DNA of 64,000 bases from Trametopsis cervina (lineage: Eukaryota > Basidiomycota > Agaricomycetes > Polyporales > Irpicaceae), in NCBI GenBank assembly GCA_022385755.1, contig MU278355.1, positions 252,974 through 316,973 of the forward strand. Direction: 5' to 3'. The position numbers were made by a program, and so were the translations under genes. This document shows, piece after piece, positions 12,601-22,123 of this stretch (the first letter of the stretch is position 1; every line of letters starts with the position of its first letter). The notes beneath the pieces are model-generated. The model did no database searches and had not been told where the DNA came from. It saw only the letters and a program-made list of their open reading frames with translations.

Positions 12601-13171
12601 ACACCTTATGGGCGCGATCTGCTCACGCAGCGTGCAGGCCTTGCAGGCGCCTCAAGTTGCAGGTCAAACAAGAAGAGGAGGGGCCATGCTTTTTGCCGTC
12701 GTCGGAGCGAAGCTGTCTGAAGGCCTCAACTTCACTGATGATCTTGCACGGGCTGTCATCATAGTGGGGTTGCCGTTTGCCAACCTTGCGTCTGCCGAAC
12801 TGCGCGAGCGAATGAACTATGTCAATCGGCTGGAGCAGCAGCGAGGTCAAGGCCCGAAGAAAACAGGTGTCAAGGACGCGGGTACAGAGTTGTACGAGAA
12901 CATGTGTATGAATGCTGTGAACCAGAGTATAGGTACAGATATAGCTACACTTGCCACATAGCCTCAGCTGACTTAAGACCCGCTGCACTCAGGTCGGGCC
13001 ATTCGGCATCGGGGAGACTGGGCATCTTTAATACTGGTCGACGCACGGTATGCGTCGCCCCGAATACGCGGCAAGCTGCCCAAGTGGATCGGCAAGGATG
13101 TGGCGGTGGCCGAGACCTTCGGAGAGGCTGTGAAGGCACTGGGACGGTTCTATCGCGAGAAGAGATCGTAG
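9611..13171 (+). CDS. chl1: ATP-dependent DNA helicase Chl1/DDX11 (Fe-S, XPD-like)
   Basis: Seventeen exons give about 890 residues, close to yeast Chl1 (861): 9611-9754, 9807-9906, 9958-10103, 10162-10298, 10364-10749, 10809-10888, 10943-11038, 11096-11195, 11246-11580, 11633-11690, 11748-11846, 11902-12035, 12083-12253, 12307-12456, 12517-12588, about 12647-12932, 12993-13171. The order of motifs is diagnostic: PYEIQ (Q motif), ESPTGTGKT (Walker A, split by intron 1), YYASRTHSQ (Ia), VVVIDEAH (DEAH box), AGGTMSP (III), SEGLNF (V) and NQSIGRAIRHRGDWA (VI). Four cysteines of the Fe-S domain are seen in QLCIN, DEACRQLL, KRCQHL and VCPYF. The helicase unwinds forked DNA and supports sister-chromatid cohesion and replication-fork stability in the nucleus. 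The acceptor of exon 16 is uncertain because several AGs compete between 12630 and 12646. Confidence 0.93.
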
Positions 13172-14766
13172 GCGCAACGTTCCCGCGAGGGCACCCCGAA
13201 AGAAGTGTGCTGCGATGTGGGGAAGTGCGTCACTCCGACACTCCGACGGCCACGTTCTGTTGCTGCGGTTCCAGACGCTGATGTATGAACAAGAACAGGG
13301 ATAAATAGTGTATGGTATAGACGGATACATGACGTTATGCGCAGACTGGAATCTCGTATGTGGGGCAGGCCGGGAAGCGCGGAAGACAAGATAATAAAAG
13401 CAGGCCGGCCAGAGAGATGGTGTGATCTACCACTCTCCGCCCTCTCGATCTAAGGTGGCCCATGCCGCTCGTCGACATGCGTCGCACCAATCTTGGATCA
13501 AGTTGATGACTCTGCGATTCTCAGAATACACCTGCAACGCAAATATGAGGAGCGGTGGCAATGCAGTCCAATGTCAAAAATGCATACCGTGTTACACGCG
13601 CAGGGTCTCGTGGAGCCGCGATGGCGGTGGGCTTCACTCAGGGCGCAGTTAGGAGATTTGCAGTCAACTACGACGCCGGACTCGTATTGTTTCACATAGT
13701 GCTGCAATTGATTCGGTGAGCATGGTCACTTGAGTGAGAACACTAAGGCATCATACGTTGCATCTCCTGTGGTAGTTTCCAAAGCTGTATGATTTGTCAA
13801 GATCGAAGAACGATATGTCGGTAATCAGCAGCGCTTACCATTCTGCCTGGCACATGATCGACGAGTATGGAAGGTAGTGACTTGGTGGCGTTAGAGGAGT
13901 ATGTGGCACCTAGTAGGTTGCAGTGGTGAATGCTGGGGAGGTAGAGTGCTCTCTGCAGAACAAGAGATACTGCCTTTATATGTTTCCGTTAAGCAGGCGC
14001 ATAAAGGAGGCGTAGGCGCTCCATGAGCCTGCAGCGCGTTCATGCACGGCGAGGGTGCTGCACCATCGACATGCAACAATGAGAGATCTACCGGCCATAT
14101 GGCTGTAAATTGGTCTTAACTCGGGGACCAATCGAACATGGGCTGACGCTGACAGAGAGCCGGTCCGTCCCTGGGGGGCGTACGCTAATTAGACAGGCCG
14201 CCGTGCTGACCGAATGTGTCTGTGGGTAAATTTTCGATGGGCAGACCGCCCTACTGCAGCGTTTTCCTTGCCTTGTGCCGCATCGCATGGCGAGCAGCAA
14301 CTGCGCTGAGTCGGGTCGGAGATGTTACGATTGAGTCGAGCGTGCCGCTGAGACAAATGTCGCAGCCGGCCGCATGGTCAGGTCGTGTAGATTCCATCCT
14401 GTGATGACCAGCCCTCTCTCCCCGCTGGCAGATTATTCTGATGGAAATTCCGAAGCGTGTTGTATGAGCGGGGACCACATATTACTGATCTGACAACGGC
14501 TCTGCCAGCCTGATCGAGACCCACGACAATTCCGAATTCCGAACGGAGAGTGACCTCCTCGCACAGTTCTTGGTAGTAAGGAGTTGATGTCGTTCGTAGG
14601 TACACGTAGCGCTATTCGTGGCGCGTGGATACGCAACAGAGATACTTACGTACATGTACAACTAGTAGCGCGGCACGCCTACCAGACACGCGCGCTTGGG
14701 TAGCCTGCATGCAACGTGTAATCAGTGATGCAGGTCTCGACGAATCTTCTCTGACCAATTATCGAT
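13172..14766. other. Convergent intergenic region, no gene seen
   Basis: chl1 ends at 13171 on plus and the acyl-CoA dehydrogenase gene ends at 14767 on minus. The 1.6 kb between is broken by stops in all frames (longest frames 60-80 codons) and shows no domain-like translation, tRNA or repeat. That is long for a convergent gap here and may hold 3' UTRs or decayed sequence. Confidence 0.45.
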
Positions 14767-16696
14767 TCAGTTGTAGTCGTAGAACCCCTTCCCGCTCTTC
14801 TTGCCCAGCCACTGCGCGTCGACCATTCGTTCTAGGAGGATACTGGGCCTGTATTTTGAGTCTCCCGTACCGGTGTATAGCGTCTGCTGGATGGCTAGAC
14901 AGGTGTCCAGGCCGATGCTACGCGGTCACAGATTGAAAATGGCTTGATGAGCATATCAGGCAACTCGCAGCGAAGAGGCTCACTCACAAATCGGCTATGC
15001 ACACGTTCGTCACCATTGAGGTCAGTTGAATTACTACGGAGCGCGAGGTAGACGGATGGACGGACCTAATTGTAGAGGCCCCATCGGGTGATTCATACCC
15101 AACTTCAACGTCTTGTCAATGTCGTCGCGTGTAGCTACTCCCTTACCCATTCGGAAACCGCATTACTATAACTTCCTGTCGGACGACCACTATTCGACGG
15201 ACCTTTTCTAAACACATGATAGCCTAAGCGGAGCGTATGTCGTGGGTCTTTATCAGCGCTAGGACAAAACGAGACCTAGCCGTTAGATAACGTACCTCGT
15301 TGATGAAGGGCATAAGCAGAGCATTACTGACGAACCCTGGAACGTCTTGCGACGAGGTAACCTCTACCAAAAATAGAATATTAGTTAGTATCTATCCAGC
15401 GCATCCCATAAACAGCCTGCATGTGTTACGCCGGAGAGACGATCCACAATCAAAACAATCTGCTCGGTGAAAAACAAATACCTTTTCCACAGGCAATTGC
15501 GAATGCTTTAGCCCGCTCCATCGTTTCGGTTGATGTTTGTAAGCCTGAGATAAGTTCCACAAGTTTCTGTCGCATAGGTGTTCACAGATCAGCCCCATTA
15601 GTCCCGCCACAGTCAAAACGACAGTCAAGACCGGAAATGAGCGGAGACAAGGTAAGATGTGTGGAACGGTGAGTGATCAGGTGCGGAATGCGGGAATTTC
15701 ATCCAGATTGAGAAGCATATGTGCGGTTTTCGCGATGACCACAAGAGCAGAAGGCAGGCACCTACAAACGCACATGTTCGTGCGGAATACGATCCGATCG
15801 ACGCAGTTATCACGATCGAAGCGGGAGAGCTGTAGTTTGCTTTGAAAGTCCGGCCGCGAATGAACGTTAATGAACAGCCGACGGGGTCATGTGAAGTGCA
15901 GCTGGCTGACTCATACAGCAAAGAAGCTCGGCGGAGGAGGAGTGAAGTCAGGCAGGAAAAGCTTACCATAACGGGTACTGGATTGAAGAAATGAAGGCCT
16001 GTACCATGAAAGGTCAGTAAAGTGACATGCAGAAGATACTACGATCGTACCGACAACGCGACTTGCACTCTGTTGACCCTCTTTGCTGGACGCAGCGTGT
16101 CCTTCGGGAATGGCTGCCGCTGCAATCTTAGTAATACTAATAGAGGAGGTGTTGCTTGCGAGAATTGTCGATGGTGAGAGCTCAGCTGACAGGCTTCGGA
16201 AGATGGTCTCCTTGAGTGGGAGTGATTCCGATACCGCCTTGTTACACAAACGGAAGTTTAGTGGAGGTCAGTACCGCGAAGTGGCAGACTCACCTCTATC
16301 ACCATGTCCACATCGCGTATACCCGCAAGACCTTTTTCTGGGGATACCACCGTTACACGATCACGCGCTTCCTTGGCCTCTTCACTCGTAATCTTGCCCT
16401 ACGGTTCAAACCGGTCAGTCGTGACAGCCAAGTTGAAATCCGAGCAGCACTTGACTGACCTTCGCAACGTCTTTCTCAAGGAGTTTGTCCATTAGAGCCA
16501 GCCCCTTTTGAATTTGTGTCGAAGAGCGGTCATGGAGCTGTACTGGAATTTTACCACGCAGCGCAGACACATAGGTAATTCCAAGTCCTGAGATGTTTGG
16601 TCAGTTGACTGTAGCAAACTGCCACGCAAACTACATACCCATCTGCCCAGCACCTAACACGCCGAGCGTGCGAATACCATGGGCTACAGCAGCCAT
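14767..16696 (-). CDS. 3-hydroxybutyryl/3-hydroxyacyl-CoA dehydrogenase, 11 exons
   Basis: Exons are 16696-16639, 16587-16460, 16398-16294, 16237-16051, 15998-15967, 15566-15482, 15363-15296, 15223-15203, 15141-15066, 14994-14988 and 14917-14767, giving 305 residues (family length about 290-310). The N terminus is a Rossmann NAD site, [17 protein letters not shown]. Later landmarks are [12 protein letters not shown] (catalytic Ser region), [15 protein letters not shown] (catalytic His), [47 protein letters not shown] and [10 protein letters not shown] at the C terminus. The enzyme oxidises L-3-hydroxyacyl-CoA to 3-ketoacyl-CoA with NAD+. No presequence precedes the Rossmann fold and the C terminus (DYN) is not a PTS1, so location is unclear. 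Two exons are only 21 and 7 nt, and one intron is 400 nt. The divergent neighbour is a peroxisomal ATP carrier, a natural partner in fatty-acid oxidation. Confidence 0.93.
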
Positions 16697-17221
16697 TACG
16701 AAGTTCTAATGTTCCTATAAGCGTGTAATGGGTTAATCAGACAGTCTTCCTACACTGCGGAGGGTAGTGAAGTTGATAGTTGGTATAAAACTCCAACGTC
16801 CTCTGAGAGCGGGTGGCCGAGGTGCACCGCTGCGCGTTAAGCAAGTTCCGGGATATGGACAATCACATGTTCAGTGGGGCGGATCAATTCCCACGTTTGT
16901 TGTCACTGAGTCCGTTTCAACATGTCTCTCATCTTCATTCCATAGCCTCCAGCGATTAGACAGTCGTTCTTGTTGGAATCAAACACAAAATGTGCTGATT
17001 TTTGCTGCGCAAAGGCGCTCATCAGGTGCTGATGGATGTAAGTCGAACAACACAGCAGGAGAGCAATAAATGGTCCGTCGTCCGCAAATAGTTCACCGTA
17101 GTGATAGCTAATAATTTAGTCTCCAGTCATGCGCAAGGCAATAATTCTGCCACCCACTCCTCATCCTTAGGCCACATCATCGACTCTCTTCATCTTGTTA
17201 CAAACGCGACCGTCTTGACTA
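16697..17221. other. Intergenic, promoter side of the dehydrogenase gene
   Basis: No gene was recognised. A TATAAAA string lies at 16784-16790 on the plus strand and could serve a plus-strand transcript. A short frame beginning with GTG at 17101 is probably not translated. Confidence 0.4.
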
Positions 17222-17911
17222 ATGAACAAAGATTTACACCTCAACCAACACGCGAATTCACTTTTCATTCGATACTCTCAATACGATACTGAAAACAACC
17301 CGAATCATCGTTCATGGAACGTAGGAGATGTCATCATCCCCATCGTATTGGTTGGGATACCAACGTTGTTGTTTTTGACCATATGCTTCGTCAGTAAATC
17401 TCGGTCGCGGCAACAGAATTCTGGAGCTGCACCTCTTTCTCGAATGTCCATAACACCTGCAGACGAGGCAAGCTCCGTGCCTGTATGGCCGGATCTTCAT
17501 GAGGTGTACGTCAAGCAATACGGACATATCCAGTACAGCGACACTCTATGGCCCCATATACATGTAAGTTGCTCGAAGTCTCTGGTAAAGGCCCACCAAG
17601 CTCACAACTCGACTGGGATAAAGCCACTAGCCATAGCAACAGCCCCTCCATCTGAACATATTACAGGACACGAACCTACTTCATCATCACAGACCAGTAC
17701 ACCCCCTAATCAGCATCCATGGACCCTGCTTCACAGGTCAGAACACGAAACAGCGCATATTACTCAGGATACTACTGTTGAGGTCGCCGTGACTGTTGCG
17801 CTACCTCACCGTAGTCCCGATTTCATTCAAGGCGGCACACGTACCCGTGTGCGCTCTTCACCTCCAGAAATATGCATAGGGCTCACACGAGTGGATGTGC
17901 GTGTACGGTGA
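17222..17911 (+). CDS. Possible single-pass membrane protein (uncertain model)
   Basis: This is an uninterrupted 229-codon frame. Residues about 38-58 (VIIPIVLVGIPTLLFLTICF) form a clear membrane helix followed by a basic stop-transfer segment (SKSRSRQQ). The downstream part begins WPDLHEVYVKQYGHIQYSD, then becomes Ser/Thr/His-rich and low in complexity. The layout is that of a small type I or III membrane protein with a disordered cytosolic tail. A good donor (GTAAGT at 17564) and an acceptor (ATTACAG, about 17660-17666) suggest that the true gene is spliced and ends differently. The start could lie in an upstream exon. The family was not recognised. Confidence 0.4.
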   Translation: MNKDLHLNQHANSLFIRYSQYDTENNPNHRSWNVGDVIIPIVLVGIPTLLFLTICFVSKSRSRQQNSGAAPLSRMSITPADEASSVPVWPDLHEVYVKQYGHIQYSDTLWPHIHVSCSKSLVKAHQAHNSTGIKPLAIATAPPSEHITGHEPTSSSQTSTPPNQHPWTLLHRSEHETAHITQDTTVEVAVTVALPHRSPDFIQGGTRTRVRSSPPEICIGLTRVDVRVR

Positions 17912-18695
17912 CCGGGCCTAAACGCGCCGCAGTCGGTTCAGCTGTGCGCTGCGGTGATGAGCACCCTGTACGCCTCCATTTCTCAGCTCTGCATCTGCCC
18001 ATCCGTCCTGCCAGGATATCTATCACCGGATGGCGGCTACTCATTTCCGGCTGGCAATTCCTCCTACAGGTAAGTTTTACGCTCACTTGAGAATTTCGTA
18101 TACATGCCTGACTGACCGCCCATTGCGACAGACCCTTAGTATGTAGAGACACCGGAAACAATCACGGAACGGCGCCATCTGCACCGTTTGTCGTACTTCC
18201 AGGCTGTCGCAACGAGGAACCTGTAGCGCGCCATGAACGCGTCAATTCGGCGCTGAAAAGCTTCTGTCGTCACACAGCATTCTGTTGCTCCGTGTTTCCA
18301 ACAGGATGTCTGCGCACACTGCATCCTTCGATGTCACATTCATAATGCACGGCTTGTGAAGTAATATCATCATACAGCACAGCCTTCAGAACCGCTTCTT
18401 TCTTGTAGGCATTCTATCCCTAGAGCTCCCGGGATGTTTACTATTCACGTGTTCTTGATCGTTGCAACTATGAAACCCACGTAAGCAAAGAGTGCAAATT
18501 GTGGCCACCAACGACAGTGGGCGCTGCGAAAACACATGTGTTAATGATCGGCGGCGTAGTGACGTCACGCGTTCAACGTCCAAGAGTGGCTTCAGTTCTT
18601 CAGCTCATACCGCGATTCTACTCACATGTGAGTATACTTCTCGCCTGTAACAATGGTACTAAGACCTATGAAAGCCTCATATCAACAGATTCAAG
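17912..18695. other. Intergenic, upstream of the peroxisomal carrier
   Basis: No gene was recognised. The last 50 nt before the carrier ATG contain a plausible acceptor (ATCAACAG at 18681-18688) and an upstream GTGAGT (about 18627), so a 5'-UTR intron is possible. Confidence 0.35.
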
Positions 18696-19941
18696 ATGAC
18701 TTCGACGTTACCTCCATTAGTCCAAGCATTCTCCGGGTCGGTAGGCAGTGCGGCTGCGAACGCAGTTGTATACCCTCTAGACTTGATCGCAACAAGGTTG
18801 CAAACTACGTCGTCTAAGAAGCTGAGAGGTAACGGTTCTGCGTTTAGCGACACATAGACCTACGTGCTTACGGTATCGTTAGGCTTCCGAGGGATCGTCT
18901 TAGCTTTACGTCATGTTGTCCGTTCAGAAGGCTGGCACGGGCTGTATGACGGCCTGAATACAGATACCGCGGCCACTCTAATATCGAAGTAAGCACTAAA
19001 CTCTCGCCAAACTATCAGATGTTGATGTGTTCTATCTTCAAGCTTTCTATACTTCTACTTTTACACCTTCATCCGCGGCTTCGTCGTTCGGCGCAAAGGT
19101 GCTTCTGCGCCACGGATCAAAGGCAGACCTATCTCGGTGCTCTTAAGTGCACCAGAAGAGCTCGGAATTGGATTTATTGCGGGTGTGGCCAGCAGAGCAA
19201 TATCCCAGCCCTTGAGTGTCATCACCGTACGGTTGCAGACACAGACGGAAGGCGAAGACGATGAAGGGGAGTTGAACGCCGAGAAAGGGGGACCTGAAGA
19301 ACCAGAAATACGCGGCGAACCTAACGGAGTTATAGATACAGTGAGGAGGATATACGAGGAGCAGGGCCTGGAAGGGTTCTGGGGAGGTCAGTGTTCTATC
19401 GTCATATGACTGAGCATTTTAATTGACACAAATACTCAGGATTCACAACAACGATACCATTATCCATGAACCCTGCCATAACGCTGTTCCTCTTTCAGCT
19501 TTTCCAAAGGCTGGTTTCCTTGCGCCGTCCACGTACACAAACAGCGATTGGGACGCCATCGCCAGGTTCAGCGTTCCTTGGCGCTGCCTTGTCCAATGTC
19601 GTAGCCATCACGCTGCTTTACCCACTCATTCTGGCGAAGACAAGGCTCCAGGTACACAAGAAAGATCTGAAGCGCGATGGTGACTCAGAGAGTCAGAGGC
19701 AGGATAAAGAGAATGTGCTGCGGATATGGGACAGGGCGCTGCGGAAGCAAGGCGTAAGCGGGTTGTACCAAGGGTTGGAGGCGCAGATTACGAAAGGGTT
19801 TGTGAGCGAGGGTGTAAAGATGATGATTAAGCAAAGGTAATGCTCATCCATAATGATATAATTCGACATGCTAACTTGAAATCCAGGATCGAGGCGTATG
19901 TAGTAGGATTGTACTTGAGGAGTTTACGCAAGAGAAAGTGA
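18696..19941 (+). CDS. Peroxisomal adenine nucleotide carrier (Ant1/PMP47-like)
   Basis: Five exons (18696-18828, 18883-18988, 19043-19386, 19440-19836, 19887-19941) give 344 residues. The three carrier repeats open with PLDLIATRLQ, PLSVITVRLQ and PLILAKTRLQ. The altered second and third signatures, where the acidic residue is replaced by Ser or Leu-Ala, are characteristic of the PMP47/Ant1 branch rather than ordinary mitochondrial carriers. The start MTSTLPPLVQAFSGSVGSAA also fits. The family imports ATP into peroxisomes in exchange for AMP, supplying acyl-CoA synthetases during fatty-acid oxidation. A hydrophilic Glu-rich insert follows the third helix (about residues 130-160). The tail ends in a basic LRSLRKRK. 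It stands 2 kb from a divergent 3-hydroxyacyl-CoA dehydrogenase gene. It ends 35 nt from the convergent F-box gene, so the 3' ends probably overlap. Confidence 0.87.
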
Positions 19942-19976
19942 TACCAGCAAGTAATGCTATGCTTTTACCACCCGCC

Positions 19977-20897
19977 CTATAATTCATCGACCCAACATCC
20001 TGGTCCCCCCACGATGCGTTCCGCCCAATGCTTTCGCTCATTGCCCATGTGCAGGAGCCCGACCCGCCCACTCTGCACGGGAGCATCGAACACCACCAAC
20101 TTCTCATTATCGTTCATATCCATCAGTGAGTGCATCAGCGGCCCGTATCTGACGTGCTCATGCGTACGCCAGAAACTAGAGAACGCCATATCGGTTTGTA
20201 TGAAGATCTTCTGAACGTTCGGCCCAAGTTCCAAAGACCCTGGCAAAGGGATTGGTTGACCATATCGTCCGTCAGCCAGTAGAAAACTGCATATGGACTG
20301 GTACATGACGAGGGTAAGCTTGACAACGGCTGAGAAACGGAGATGGGTAAGAGCGGGTGCGCGGCTGGTATACAGATATCCATTCTCGCAAGAAGAGAGA
20401 ATGTGTAGATGTGTTAATGCGGGGAAGCTTGGTTGAAGGCGCACGCCCGACGGAGGAAGAGAGGGGGTAAGAAAGTGGGCATGAATCGTAAGCTCTTCGA
20501 GCTTGGGGAAAGGTATGCAGAGGACGCTCTCAGGTCCGAGGCCCATTTGATGAAGCGTGGAAGTCAACGTGATGAGGTCGGGCGCAGTAGTACGGAGAAT
20601 GTGGCCCAGAGCTGCGTCGTATGCAGCTTTGCTGACGGTTGGGATGTTAGAGCCTCGCGATAGAAAGAGATGGCGCACGCGACGAATGGCTGGCTCTGCT
20701 TCCCTCTTGTGCAATAGCTCTGAGAACAGTACGAGCTTCGTCGGTCCCACTAGGGCCACATTGTCCAACTGAAATGGCAGAATAATGGCCCGCAGGTAGT
20801 GGGAGACCTCCGAGATTGCGCATGCAGTGTTGTCCCCGTCGAGGCACGCCATATGAAAGATTTGTGTCCATATTTCCGTAGGGAAGCGGTCGGACAT
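19977..20897 (-). CDS. F-box protein, intronless
   Basis: One exon encodes 306 residues. The first 45 residues form a short F-box, RFPTEIWTQIFHMAC then ISEVSHYLRAIILPF, of the type abundant in Agaricomycetes (LP-E-I-x-x-x-I-F, then V-S-x-x-x-R). The remainder has Leu-rich segments (FPKLEELTIHAHF, FPALTHLHILSS, APALTHLRFSAV) spaced like degenerate LRRs. A role as an SCF substrate adaptor is inferred from the family only. The start is the only ATG compatible with the F-box. It converges tail-to-tail on the peroxisomal carrier gene, 35 nt apart. Confidence 0.8.
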   Translation of the reverse strand: MSDRFPTEIWTQIFHMACLDGDNTACAISEVSHYLRAIILPFQLDNVALVGPTKLVLFSELLHKREAEPAIRRVRHLFLSRGSNIPTVSKAAYDAALGHILRTTAPDLITLTSTLHQMGLGPESVLCIPFPKLEELTIHAHFLTPSLPPSGVRLQPSFPALTHLHILSSCENGYLYTSRAPALTHLRFSAVVKLTLVMYQSICSFLLADGRYGQPIPLPGSLELGPNVQKIFIQTDMAFSSFWRTHEHVRYGPLMHSLMDMNDNEKLVVFDAPVQSGRVGLLHMGNERKHWAERIVGGPGCWVDEL

Positions 20898-21180
20898 GAT
20901 GGCGGTATTGGGGGAAGTTAGGCTTGCGAGACTGAGTCAATTCTGGGCTTAGGGTCTTCAGTTAGAGCCTAGGGCGCGTCTATGCCAATCTAAGATGTAC
21001 CGTTCCTGAGCATTGTTGTGGTCGCACTTAAACCCCCATTCACTGAATACTTTGTCTTTGAAAGCGATGATTGACTGCTTAGCATTACAGGGATAGACCA
21101 GACCGACAGAAAGGGCCAATCTAGAGACACATCAACTCAGCATCAAACTCATAGAGGTAGCGAAGAAGTGCCCACCTTTG

Positions 21181-21891
21181 TTACCGCTGCCCCTTCCTCC
21201 ACGCGCATGCTCGCACAGGCGATCCATCACTTCCCTCCAACTTCAGCGGTGTCAGGCTAACGGTCCAATCTCCATCTTGTATCAGGTCGAGGTTTGTCAA
21301 GTTCTCTGCAATTATACCTCCTGCACCTAGGATAATGTTGTGGGCCTCGAAAGTAGCATCCGAGCCGGCTTGAGGATCGACAAGGGTTTGATCAGGACTG
21401 AATGCGTCGATCCCAATGACTCGGACGCCAATGTCGATAAGTTGCTGAGCGGCCTCAGCAGACAGATACGGATGGTCTACGTATTTCTTCGAGTCCCAGT
21501 ACGCCGACCAGCCGGTACGAAGCAGTACAATGACCGAGCTCGAAGCCTTGATGTATTGCTTAATCCGCTGTTCGTAAGGTGCGATGCTGTTCCACTGAAT
21601 GATCTCCCTCTCTTGAAGGTCTTTGCCCCGAGCCGTTCGCGTAAGGTCGACCACTACTGTAGGGCCAATGAGGAGATCGAGCGGAAGCTCGTCCACTGTC
21701 TTTCCACTTGCGATGAAGTGGAATGGCGCGTCGATGTGTGTACCTGTATGCGACCCCATGCTGATGTGTTGGACGTTTACGCCGTCCGCGGAGAGGGTAA
21801 GATGAGGACAGGAGCTGAAGACAGGATCGCCAGGGAAAACTCGTGTTGTCGCATTTAGTGTGTGAGATAGGTCAACGACAATGTCTTGCAT
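21181..21891 (-). CDS. Cyclase-family metal hydrolase (KynB-like), copy 1
   Basis: This is a single exon of 236 residues if translation starts at MQDIVVDLSHTLN; the frame stays open 65 codons upstream, but that part does not look conserved. The hallmark metal-binding motif of the cyclase family (PF04199) is at residues 47-58, SHTGTHIDAPFHF. It is preceded by DLSHTL and VFPGDP, and followed by GVRVIGIDAFSPD and a second metal ligand region. Bacterial relatives include the kynurenine formamidase KynB, a zinc or manganese hydrolase cleaving N-formylkynurenine. Fungi normally use an unrelated alpha/beta-hydrolase for that step, so the substrate here is open. No targeting signal is seen. It lies directly downstream of a paralogue on the same strand. 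Confidence 0.87.
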   Translation of the reverse strand: MQDIVVDLSHTLNATTRVFPGDPVFSSCPHLTLSADGVNVQHISMGSHTGTHIDAPFHFIASGKTVDELPLDLLIGPTVVVDLTRTARGKDLQEREIIQWNSIAPYEQRIKQYIKASSSVIVLLRTGWSAYWDSKKYVDHPYLSAEAAQQLIDIGVRVIGIDAFSPDQTLVDPQAGSDATFEAHNIILGAGGIIAENLTNLDLIQDGDWTVSLTPLKLEGSDGSPVRACAWRKGQR

Positions 21892-22123
21892 GCTGGCGGT
21901 CGTAGTAAGAATTGCTCTCGGAAACGAGAGAGAGAAAGTAGATTTTACGTGACACGATCCTTGATGCGCTCTGATGCGCTTGTCACAAAACTCAAAAGGC
22001 TCTATCCTGTCGCAGTGTCTTTCATTGGCTCTCATCTTTACTTCATTCCATTCAGACACAGTAACAATACACGAAATCATACACAAATCAATATGATGTT
22101 CTCCTAGCTCCTCAACTATCTCT

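Noticed and set aside
15625..15969. 114-codon minus-strand frame inside the dehydrogenase gene
   Set aside because: It is read-through of exon 5 into the 400-nt intron; the conserved protein continues at 15566.
16806..16850. GTGGCCGAG-like A-box of a Ser/Leu tRNA
   Set aside because: No B-box (GGTTCGANTCC) follows and no cloverleaf can be drawn.
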